From contig JAHDDA010000190.1 of NCBI GenBank assembly GCA_020629595.1, positions 1-5,431 of the forward strand: DNA of 5,431 nucleotides, written 5' to 3'. The notes below the pieces were generated by a model. That model did not search any database and had not been told where the DNA came from. It saw nothing but the letters and a program-made list of their open reading frames with translations. This DNA comes from Chitinophagales bacterium. GTDB taxonomy: Bacteria > Bacteroidota > Bacteroidia > Chitinophagales > UBA2359. This document shows positions 1-5,431 of the stretch, one piece after another. A program made the translations under genes and the position numbers. Position 1 is the first letter of the stretch. Each line of letters opens with the position of its first letter.

Positions 1-85
1 CCAATATTTCACGTTTTCGCCACGGTTTGGTATTGCTTAGAATGTGTGCTTTTGCAGCAACTAAGATTAAGTTTTGGTAGAGTTA
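1..85. other. Unassigned left flank; possible 3' end of a plus-strand gene
   Basis: No gene can be assigned with confidence. On the plus strand, the frame starting at base 3 stays open from the window edge to a TAG at 78-80 and encodes about 25 residues ending FAATKIKFW. This could be the C-terminus of a gene converging on the minus-strand operon. On the minus strand, the frame of the neighbouring membrane-protein gene is also open after its double stop (TAA TAA, 88-83) to the window edge, but it has no ATG. A fragment this short cannot settle which strand is coding. No hairpin followed by a T-run was seen, so an intrinsic terminator for the operon is not evident here. Confidence 0.2.
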
Positions 86-1000
86 TTATGAAGGATGTTT
101 TTTTACATTAAGAACAAATGCCACCAGAAACAAAAAGCCCTCTCCAATTAAAAACCATAACCTACTGGCTACTGCAATAGTAGTCGCCTCTGTGATTTCG
201 ATGCCTGATAAACTTAGACAGTAGGTTAAAATTGCTTCTCTTACACCAATTCCGCCAGGTGCAATTATGGCTAAAATACCTAAAGAACCAGCCAATGTGA
301 AAGAAAAACCACTAAAAATATTTATAAATTCAGCTGTACTTAAAGCTATTATTAAACAATAAAATGAAATGCTCCACAATATCCAATTTAGAAAAAAATA
401 GGGTAAAGCTATCAATACACCTTTAGTAGAAATATGAGGTATATTAATCATTTTATTAAAGAATAATTGATAGATTTTTTCAATTAATATTTTAAATAAG
501 GGTAAAAATATAAAAGCCGAGAGAAGTATAAAAACGCCTAAACTCAACCAATTCCATAGGTTATTCCAAGGATTTTTTAAAGCCAATAAGGTAAAAAAAC
601 CCAACATTGTTCCAACCCACAAACTTGTTAATTGAGTTTGTAGTGAGGTGCTTGAAGTGGCTTTTAAGGGAACATTATAGTTTTGTGAAATATGTTCTGC
701 TCTCCCTAAAACCATTAATAATTTTCCAGGAATATATTTAGTAAAAATGCAAATTCCGACAGAAATAATTGCATCTTTTATGGAAATAAAAATGTTGTTT
801 TGAGCCAACATTGCTTTCCAATTTAGTGTATTGGAAAGCATACCTAAGAAAAGAAAAACAAAGGATAACCCCAAAAAACTATAATGCTGAATATCAGGTA
901 TTTTTAGGTAGTTCGCTTGGTATAATTTTAGTAATAAAAATGCCAGCGAAATATAAATAAGTATATACAAATATGTTTTTCTATTTGCCTTAAAACTCAT
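86..1000 (-). CDS. LPG synthase TM / UPF0104 family integral membrane protein (flippase-like)
   Basis: This is a 304-residue polytopic inner-membrane protein with about 7-9 hydrophobic segments, roughly at residues 10-25, 42-59, 72-90, 122-141, 150-169, 195-220, 228-247 and 275-298. Two signatures place it in the lysylphosphatidylglycerol synthase TM-region family: KYIPGK at 88-93 after the third segment, and APGGIGVREA at 247-256. There is no C-terminal GNAT-like aminoacyl-transfer domain, so it is not a full MprF. In this family, stand-alone members commonly neighbour family 2 glycosyltransferases, and archaeal AglD fuses the two. The biochemical role of stand-alone members is not well settled; handling of lipid-linked sugars is a common suggestion. 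It is the last gene of the minus-strand operon. Its ATG overlaps the end of the acyltransferase gene by 11 bp and has an AAGG-like ribosome site 8 nt upstream, suggesting translational coupling. It ends in tandem TAA codons. Family assignment is solid; transport function is inference. Confidence 0.85.
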   Translation of the reverse strand: MSFKANRKTYLYILIYISLAFLLLKLYQANYLKIPDIQHYSFLGLSFVFLFLGMLSNTLNWKAMLAQNNIFISIKDAIISVGICIFTKYIPGKLLMVLGRAEHISQNYNVPLKATSSTSLQTQLTSLWVGTMLGFFTLLALKNPWNNLWNWLSLGVFILLSAFIFLPLFKILIEKIYQLFFNKMINIPHISTKGVLIALPYFFLNWILWSISFYCLIIALSTAEFINIFSGFSFTLAGSLGILAIIAPGGIGVREAILTYCLSLSGIEITEATTIAVASRLWFLIGEGFLFLVAFVLNVKKHPS

Positions 1001-1568
1001 ATTTTTCGCCTTTATATGCTTCCTTAACTTTTACCACTTTACAAGGGCTTCCTACTGCAATACTATTATCTGGAATATCTTTTGTAACCGTAGAATTTGC
1101 TCCAATTACTACATTATTGCCAATCTTTATACCTGGCATTACTACGGTGTTCATACCAATCCAAACGTTATTGCCAATTATAATAGGATTTACAACGTCC
1201 CATTGGTCATAATCATCAATATTATGGTTGGCACTTATTAAGCCCACATTAGGACCAAATCTACAATTATTCCCTATTTCAATACCATTTTTAGCTTGTA
1301 TATATGCTCCACTATTTAAACCTGGTGCCGAACGGTTGCCTACCACTATTTTTTTTGCACTCAAAACCCTGCTAGTAAAGTGCATGGGCCAAGTTGCACT
1401 TCCATTTATTCTAAATATTTTTTGGGGAATAAAGCAGTACAGTTTGTGTGCCACTGAAATACCTTGTGCATTTGGGTAAAAAAAATCCAACCAAAAGAAA
1501 GCCCATTTGAATTTTTCTAAAACCTGAACTATTTTATATGCCCCTTGTGTCTTTTGAATTTTAGACAT
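990..1568 (-). CDS. Hexapeptide-repeat (left-handed beta-helix) O-acyltransferase, WcaF/LacA-like
   Basis: This 192-residue protein probably transfers an acetyl group from acetyl-CoA to a sugar hydroxyl. The C-terminal two thirds carry hexapeptide repeats of a left-handed beta-helix: IVVGNR (74-79), IEIGNNCRFGPNVG (96-109), IIIGNNVWIG (129-138), MPGIKIGNNVVIGANSTVTKDI (144-165). They end in the usual cap around SIAVGSPCKVVK (169-180). The likely catalytic histidine is His115 in SANHNIDD (112-119), as in the LacA/NodL/WcaF group. The first 60 residues are not repeats; they hold an aromatic, amphipathic stretch (residues 19-31) and the segment WPMHFTSRV (60-68), a form seen in capsule and LPS O-acetyltransferases. 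There is no signal peptide, so it is probably cytoplasmic or peripheral to the inner face of the membrane. It starts 5 bp after the sulfotransferase stop and overlaps the downstream membrane-protein gene by 11 bp. The acceptor cannot be read from sequence; a glycan or glycolipid made by the same operon is the simplest guess. Confidence 0.88.
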   Translation of the reverse strand: MSKIQKTQGAYKIVQVLEKFKWAFFWLDFFYPNAQGISVAHKLYCFIPQKIFRINGSATWPMHFTSRVLSAKKIVVGNRSAPGLNSGAYIQAKNGIEIGNNCRFGPNVGLISANHNIDDYDQWDVVNPIIIGNNVWIGMNTVVMPGIKIGNNVVIGANSTVTKDIPDNSIAVGSPCKVVKVKEAYKGEKYEF

Positions 1569-1573
1569 TCAAA

Positions 1574-2353
1574 TTATTTTAGTTCATATTCATAATACCC
1601 CATTAAATCTAATAGTTCGGTTTCAATATAGCCTTTGTAGGAGTCGATTAAATGAGCCGTCTTTTTTTTCTTACTTGTATTTTTAGGTTTTGAAAGCCAC
1701 GATATTGTTTCGGCTAAATCTAAGGCTTCTAAATCAAAAAAGGCTCTAATTTCATTTAGTTTTAATGCCCCTTTTTCGGCATCTGTTTTAAAAATGTCTT
1801 CAAAACGAACCATTAAATATGGGTTGGTTTCGACATAAGTATTCAAACTTTCGTTTATCAGTTTCCACCTCGAAGCCAATACCATAATTGGGTCTTTTTT
1901 TTCTTTGTTCGTAATTGGTAAATCTGCAATAAAATATGGCACATACTTGCGAATCATTTGTTTGTAATGTTTCCAAAAGCCATAATCGTAATGCGATTTT
2001 ATATAATCTTGAGGATGACGAACAATATGCAAAATTTTTATATTATTTTTTACTGAATTTAGTGATTTTACACCTGCCCACATAAAATTACTCGATTCGA
2101 TATAGGTCTTTTCTGGCGTTTTTGACCACAAATCTTTTCTAGATTGAATATATATTTTGTTAAATCTTTCGGCAGTTATTTTTTGCTGAAAATACATATT
2201 CGATAGTGGAATAAAACGCCTTGATGGATGGGGCTCATGTAAACAAACAGCATCTCTACAACTGGCGTTTATATATTCTTCAAAAAACATTGTACCTGTA
2301 CGACCAGTAGAAAGAATAAAATTTAAGTTTTTATTAATCTCCATAGTATTCAT
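1574..2353 (-). CDS. PAPS-dependent sulfotransferase family protein
   Basis: A 259-residue protein predicted to move a sulfuryl group from 3'-phosphoadenosine 5'-phosphosulfate (PAPS) to a hydroxyl of a glycan or lipid. Near the N-terminus, after one beta strand, is a 5'-phosphosulfate loop, STGRTGT (15-21). A 3'-phosphate-binding segment VRHPQDYIKS (111-120) follows, with the expected Arg112 and Ser120 eight residues apart. HEPH (39-42) lies at the usual site of substrate and catalytic contacts. A lysine-rich loop NTSKKKK (225-231) near the C-terminus could help bind the PAPS phosphates. It has no TM segment, so it is cytosolic. Start choice: the frame extends to a TTG at 2380, which would overlap the upstream glycosyltransferase by 47 bp. 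ATGs at 2353 (20-bp overlap) and 2344 (11-bp overlap) are far likelier. I use 2353; 2344 is equally possible and has a purine-rich AGAAAG 9 nt upstream. Gene context points to sulfation of an envelope glycoconjugate. The acceptor is unknown. Confidence 0.85.
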   Translation of the reverse strand: MNTMEINKNLNFILSTGRTGTMFFEEYINASCRDAVCLHEPHPSRRFIPLSNMYFQQKITAERFNKIYIQSRKDLWSKTPEKTYIESSNFMWAGVKSLNSVKNNIKILHIVRHPQDYIKSHYDYGFWKHYKQMIRKYVPYFIADLPITNKEKKDPIMVLASRWKLINESLNTYVETNPYLMVRFEDIFKTDAEKGALKLNEIRAFFDLEALDLAETISWLSKPKNTSKKKKTAHLIDSYKGYIETELLDLMGYYEYELK

Positions 2354-3281
2354 CTTTCTGACGTTTAGATATTTGTTCAATCAACTTCCTATTTTTAGCC
2401 AATAAATCGCCAATAATTCCTAAAGCAAAAAAGTTAACACTTATAATAATTAACATTGCTCCTAATATTAATGATTGAATTTTTCCTGATGCATCATTAT
2501 TAAAATAAAAAATAACAAAGCGAATTATGGGTATTAGTCCAATAATAAATGTAATTACCCCCAACCAAATAAATATTTTAAGTGGCTGATACATACTATA
2601 CACTCTAATTATATCAGTTGCTGACTTTCGAATATGTTGCCATATACTAGAAAACAAGCGAGATGGACGTGTAGGAGCATTGGTTTCAATAGGTACTGAA
2701 ACTAACTTTAACCTTTTGTTTGCAGCTTGTACAGTTGTATCTAAAACATAAGAAAAATCAGATGTTACATTCAATTCTTTTAATGCCTCTTTTGAATAAG
2801 CCCTAAATCCAGAAACAGCATCATCCATATCTTTTTCACCTGAAAGAAATTTAGTAACCTCCGTTCCTAACCACTGAAAAAATTTTTTTACAGGTGAAAA
2901 ATGCTGAATTTTATTTGTTTGTCTATTCCCTACAACTATGTCAGCTTGCTTGTTAATAATGGGTTGAATAAGTGCTGGTATATACTTTGATGGATATTGA
3001 TTATCACCATCTGTATTTACCAAAATATCAGCACCATTTTTCAAGGCATATTCAATACCTATTCTAAAACTATTTCCTAAACCTTTGTTTCCTGTATTTT
3101 CAATAATTGTATGAACTCCCAACTCTTTTGCAACTGCAACTGTATTGTCAGAGCTTCCATCATTAACAATCTGGACTTCAATAATATCAATTTTAGGAAT
3201 ACTTTTAGGTATTTCTTTTAAAACAGACGGTAATGTTTTTTCCTCATTAAAACAAGGTATTTGTATAACTAGCTTGGTCAA
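2334..3281 (-). CDS. Family 2 glycosyltransferase, dolichyl-phosphate mannose synthase-like, with two C-terminal TM helices
   Basis: A 315-residue GT-A-fold enzyme predicted to transfer a sugar from a nucleotide donor to polyprenyl phosphate or a similar membrane lipid. The N-terminal domain shows IPCFNEEKTL (8-17), NDGSSDNT (40-47), NTGNKGLGNSFRIG (62-75), the metal-binding-type NTDGDNQYP (89-97), VVGNR (116-120) and the acceptor-side D-x-x-SGFRAYS (154-163), all typical of the DPM1/DPG synthase group. Two membrane helices (about 236-258 and 268-292) anchor it at the inner face, as in bacterial polyprenyl-phosphate glycosyltransferases. The start is a TTG at 3281: no ATG lies between the IPCFNEE motif and the in-frame stop at 3308-3306, and TTG gives the normal short lead-in to the first strand. 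An ATT three bases upstream is the only other near-start. It is the first gene of the minus-strand operon and overlaps the sulfotransferase ORF at its 3' end. Sugar donor and lipid acceptor are not determinable here. Confidence 0.92.
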   Translation of the reverse strand: MTKLVIQIPCFNEEKTLPSVLKEIPKSIPKIDIIEVQIVNDGSSDNTVAVAKELGVHTIIENTGNKGLGNSFRIGIEYALKNGADILVNTDGDNQYPSKYIPALIQPIINKQADIVVGNRQTNKIQHFSPVKKFFQWLGTEVTKFLSGEKDMDDAVSGFRAYSKEALKELNVTSDFSYVLDTTVQAANKRLKLVSVPIETNAPTRPSRLFSSIWQHIRKSATDIIRVYSMYQPLKIFIWLGVITFIIGLIPIIRFVIFYFNNDASGKIQSLILGAMLIIISVNFFALGIIGDLLAKNRKLIEQISKRQKDEYYGD

Positions 3282-3370
3282 AATATTTAATTCTATTAAA
3301 ATAAGTTATTACCTTTTACTTGACATATAGACTCCTTTTGAATCATTTAAGTAACCCATTTATCCGATAA

Positions 3371-3378
3371 CAAAAATA
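3371..3378 (-). promoter_or_regulatory. Candidate Bacteroidota -7 element for the glycosyltransferase operon
   Basis: On the minus strand this reads TATTTTTG, an exact match to the Bacteroidota primary-sigma -7 consensus TAnnTTTG. It would put transcription start roughly 80-85 nt ahead of the TTG start codon. No good TTTG -33 box lies at the usual 17-21 nt spacing; the nearest candidate (TTTA, 3395-3392) is only 13 nt away. In such AT-rich DNA the match could be chance. Confidence 0.3.
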
Positions 3379-3417
3379 ATTCCTAAGTATATAAATTTAG
3401 ATTTTATCATTTTTTTA

Positions 3418-3447
3418 TTTAAAACAGTTGTAACTTACATATCTTTA
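3418..3447 (+). promoter_or_regulatory. Weak candidate promoter for the sulfatase gene
   Basis: TTTA (3418-3421), 18 bp, then TATCTTTA (3440-3447) resembles the Bacteroidota TTTG-N17-21-TAnnTTTG arrangement with one mismatch in each box. The position would give a 5' leader of about 20-25 nt before the ATG at 3475. It overlaps a short tandem repeat (3435-3454). This is suggestive only. Confidence 0.2.
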
Positions 3448-3454
3448 CATCTCT
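3435..3454 (+). repeat. Tandem imperfect decamer upstream of the sulfatase
   Basis: TTACATATCT (3435-3444) is followed directly by TTACATCTCT (3445-3454), matching at 9 of 10 positions. Two copies one helical turn apart, 20 bp before the sulfatase ATG and over its candidate promoter, could form a regulator site. With only two short AT-rich copies, coincidence is a fair alternative. Confidence 0.4.
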
Positions 3455-3474
3455 TTTAACTGCCTATCATACTT

Positions 3475-4896
3475 ATGTCTTTCAGGGTATTTTACATAAT
3501 ATGTTTAATTTTTGTTTTTTGTGGGTGTAATGATAATACTCAAACTCCAAAAAACTCAAGTATTTCTAATATAACTAAAGATAATCTCCCCAACATAGTA
3601 ATAATAGTTGCAGATGACCTAGGATGGTACGATGTAGGCTACCATAAAAGTGAAATAATCACAAAAAATATTGATTTAATTGCTAAAAAAGGAACTGAAC
3701 TCAATAGATTTTACGCCTACCATAGTTGTACGCCCACCCGTGTTGGACTTATGACTGGACAATTTCCTGGCAAATTTGGTTTATCTCACGTACTTTTTCC
3801 CAATGTTAAAGGTGGCTTACCAGAAAGTGAAGTTACATTAGCCGAATATTTAAGTACCAAAGGCTACAACCGTAGAGCCTGTATTGGCAAGTGGCATTTA
3901 GGGCATTCATCTAAAGTATTTCATCCGTTAAATAATGGATTTACCTACTTTTATGGGTGTTATGGTGGTTTAGTTGATTATTTCACACATAAAAATGCTA
4001 ATGAATTAGATTGGCACAAGAACTACGAATCAAATTATGATGAAGGCTATACAACTGAATTAATTACCAAAGAAGCTGTTAACTTTATTTATCAAAGCGA
4101 TAAAACCGAACCATTTTTTCTATACGTTCCATATAATGCTCCACATAGTCCATTACAAGCACCTGAAGAGTACCTAAATATGTACGGCTTTGACAAACAA
4201 AAACCTATCTTCTCAGATGAAGGTGTTTTTCCAACCGATTCTTTATTGTACTACCAAAAGGGGCAAGGAAATACCGAAAGACAAACTTATTCAGCAATGG
4301 TAACAGCTATGGACGACGGGATTGGAAAAATTTATAATGCCTTAAAGAAAAAAGGTGTTTTGAATAATACATTTTTCTTGTTTTTAAGTGATAATGGTGG
4401 CAGTCCAGAACATGGTGCTAGCAACCATCCTTTTAGTGGTGTGAAGGGTTCTTCAAAAGAAGGTGGTGTGCGTGTACCAGCAGTTTTACATTATCCTAAA
4501 GTTAAAAATGCTCCTAAAATTGTAAATAGTATAATTAGTTATGTAGATATTTTTCCAACTTTAAAAGAAATAATTGAAGGAAAAACCAAACAAGAAAAAC
4601 TTGATGGCATTAGTTTTTTACCAACTCTTAATAAGAAAGAAATTTCAAAAGAACACAAGGATAGATTTTTATATATAAGCAATGCCAGTATTGTAAGAAA
4701 CAATCTTAAATTAGTTGACAAACAACTTTTTGATTTAAAAGAAGACAAAAAAGAGAGGAATAATTTAGCCGAAAAACAAGAATCTTTATTTAGAATGCTA
4801 AACGATTCTTTAAATAAATTCAATAAAAAATATTGGAAAAAGAAAAAAATAGATAAAAGCCATACTGTTACACCAGAATGGGAAATGATTTATTAA
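3475..4896 (+). CDS. Lipoprotein sulfatase, formylglycine-dependent type I (arylsulfatase A/B-like)
   Basis: A 473-residue enzyme predicted to hydrolyse sulfate esters. It has a signal sequence (Arg4, hydrophobic 5-17) ending in FCGC with Cys18 as probable lipidation site. The lipobox is atypical (Phe at -3, Cys at -2), but export with membrane anchoring is likely. The active-site set is complete by comparison with arylsulfatase A: Asp47-Asp48 (ADDLG), Cys85 in SCTPTRVGLMTG (84-95), the residue converted to formylglycine, with Arg89; Lys139 and His141 in GKWHLG; His224 in NAPHSP; Asp306-Asn307 in SDNGG; Lys324 in GVKG. The GLVDYFTH...DWH stretch (165-181) resembles the arylsulfatase B group; substrate remains unknown. 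The C-terminal subdomain includes LFDLKEDKKERNNLA (418-432) and a lysine-rich tail (446-461). No formylglycine-generating enzyme is in the window, so maturation must rely on one elsewhere. It is divergent from the sulfotransferase-containing operon. ATG 3475 is the only ATG after the in-frame stop at 3457. Confidence 0.95.
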   Translation: MSFRVFYIICLIFVFCGCNDNTQTPKNSSISNITKDNLPNIVIIVADDLGWYDVGYHKSEIITKNIDLIAKKGTELNRFYAYHSCTPTRVGLMTGQFPGKFGLSHVLFPNVKGGLPESEVTLAEYLSTKGYNRRACIGKWHLGHSSKVFHPLNNGFTYFYGCYGGLVDYFTHKNANELDWHKNYESNYDEGYTTELITKEAVNFIYQSDKTEPFFLYVPYNAPHSPLQAPEEYLNMYGFDKQKPIFSDEGVFPTDSLLYYQKGQGNTERQTYSAMVTAMDDGIGKIYNALKKKGVLNNTFFLFLSDNGGSPEHGASNHPFSGVKGSSKEGGVRVPAVLHYPKVKNAPKIVNSIISYVDIFPTLKEIIEGKTKQEKLDGISFLPTLNKKEISKEHKDRFLYISNASIVRNNLKLVDKQLFDLKEDKKERNNLAEKQESLFRMLNDSLNKFNKKYWKKKKIDKSHTVTPEWEMIY

Positions 4897-5420
4897 ACCT
4901 CTCCCCCATACATTTCTTTCAAAAACTCAAAAGCGTGTGTTAGCCTTTCACCACTTGCAGAGGTACATTTATCTTTGACTATACCCAAGTAATTAAAACC
5001 AACTTTATCGTGTACTTTTTTTGAACCAATATTGTTTACCAAACAAAAACTATAAATTCTATTTAACTGTAATTCTCTAAATCCAAAATCAATAATTCCT
5101 TTGGTAGCTTCTGTAATTATACCTTTATTCCAATGTTCTTCGGCTAACCAAAAACCTAACTCAGCATCTTTAACTTTGGTGTGGTGGTAAATTAAGCCAA
5201 TAACGCCACAGGCTTCGCTATTAACCTCTATTGCCAAGTTTATGTGTTTGGTATGAAAGGTATTTTTAATAAAAGTTTCAGCATCTTTAATAGTATATGG
5301 AAAAGGGAAACCTGCACGTAAGTTTTTAGCAATGTTGTAGTTATTGGCATATTTTGCTATAGAAGCGGCATCTTCAATAACAAAATTTCTAAGCAAACTA
5401 TTTTCTAATCTAATTTCCAT
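4893..5420 (-). CDS. GNAT family N-acetyltransferase, RimJ/RimL-like
   Basis: A 175-residue acetyl-CoA-dependent acetyltransferase. It opens with LENSLLRNFVIEDAASIAKYANN (5-27), the usual LxLRxxxxxDA lead of this group. The acetyl-CoA-binding region is ELGFWLAEEHWNKGIITEA (87-105), where the WNKGIITEA loop replaces the standard Q/RxxGxG/A pyrophosphate loop as in RimJ/RimL relatives. NNIGSKKVHDKVGF (129-142) is the motif that ends the fold. These proteins acetylate the alpha-amino group of ribosomal proteins or small amines and antibiotics; which applies here cannot be told. The ATG at 5420 is preferred. A TTG at 5426 lies two codons upstream, and a TAG (5429-5427) sits directly before it, so the gene is complete in the window. 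Its promoter lies beyond the edge. It is convergent with the sulfatase, the two TAA stops sharing the TTAA at 4893-4896. No functional link to the other genes is evident. Confidence 0.9.
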   Translation of the reverse strand: MEIRLENSLLRNFVIEDAASIAKYANNYNIAKNLRAGFPFPYTIKDAETFIKNTFHTKHINLAIEVNSEACGVIGLIYHHTKVKDAELGFWLAEEHWNKGIITEATKGIIDFGFRELQLNRIYSFCLVNNIGSKKVHDKVGFNYLGIVKDKCTSASGERLTHAFEFLKEMYGGEV

Positions 5421-5431
5421 ATACAACTATT

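Noticed and set aside
1228..1479. 83-codon open frame on the plus strand inside the acyltransferase gene
   Set aside because: It lies fully antisense to a well-supported hexapeptide-repeat enzyme and shows no recognisable motif.
2354..2380. Longer sulfotransferase start at TTG 2380
   Set aside because: It needs a rare start and a 47-bp overlap, and adds nine residues before the ATG; ATG starts at 2353 and 2344 keep the whole PAPS-binding fold.
3309..3326. Five-codon minus-strand frame (ATG at 3326, MSSKR) ahead of the glycosyltransferase
   Set aside because: Considered as a leader peptide, but there is no attenuator-type hairpin or repeated regulatory codon, and such short frames are common by chance.
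3145..3330. 61-codon open frame on the plus strand over the glycosyltransferase 5' end
   Set aside because: It is antisense to the conserved NDGSSDNT and FNEE coding region and ends just past it; no domain or ribosome site supports it.
3282..3474. Riboswitch, small RNA or intrinsic terminator in the divergent intergenic region
   Set aside because: The 193 bp are very AT-rich. I found no GC-containing hairpin followed by a T-run and no recognised aptamer core.
4539..4823. 94-codon open frame on the minus strand within the sulfatase 3' half
   Set aside because: Antisense to the sulfatase. Its Ser/Leu/Phe-rich product is what lysine- and asparagine-rich codons give on the opposite strand.
1..5431. 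Mobile element, CRISPR array, tRNA or phage defence system
   Set aside because: No transposase, integrase, terminal inverted repeats, spaced direct repeats, tRNA-like fold or defence-type nuclease/helicase motifs were seen; all genes fit envelope-glycoconjugate or acetyltransferase families.

Overview
The window is AT-rich and gene-dense. It looks like chromosomal DNA of a Bacteroidota (flavobacteria-like) bacterium. The reasons are strong A/T codon preference, TAA stops on all six genes, mostly poor Shine-Dalgarno sequences, a TAnnTTTG-type promoter element, and a Cys-type lipoprotein sulfatase. The phylum call is inference; there is no rRNA or other marker gene here.

Layout, left to right. 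Positions 1-85 are a short flank with no gene I can assign. Positions 86-3281 hold four tightly packed genes on the minus strand. In transcription order these are a dolichyl-phosphate-mannose-synthase-like family 2 glycosyltransferase (TTG start at 3281), a PAPS-type sulfotransferase, a hexapeptide-repeat O-acyltransferase, and a polytopic membrane protein of the lysylphosphatidylglycerol synthase TM / UPF0104 family. Junctions are a 20-bp overlap, a 5-bp gap and an 11-bp overlap, so they very probably form one translationally coupled operon. A 193-bp divergent intergenic region (3282-3474) follows, with candidate promoter elements for both directions. A plus-strand lipoprotein sulfatase (3475-4896) comes next. 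It converges on, and overlaps by 3 bp, a minus-strand GNAT acetyltransferase (4893-5420). The two stop codons share a TTAA palindrome.

How the genes may work together. The glycosyltransferase would load a sugar onto a polyprenyl phosphate or similar lipid. The membrane protein is of the kind often found with, or fused to, such glycosyltransferases (archaeal AglD is the known fusion) and may handle the lipid-linked product. The sulfotransferase and O-acyltransferase would decorate the glycan or glycolipid with sulfate and acetyl groups. The divergent sulfatase, predicted to be exported and lipid-anchored, has a complete formylglycine-type active site and could remove sulfate from a related product or from environmental sulfated glycans. 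This make-and-trim reading is inference. The GNAT enzyme looks unrelated, probably a RimJ/RimL-like N-acetyltransferase. I see no mobile elements, RNA genes, CRISPR arrays or convincing terminators.
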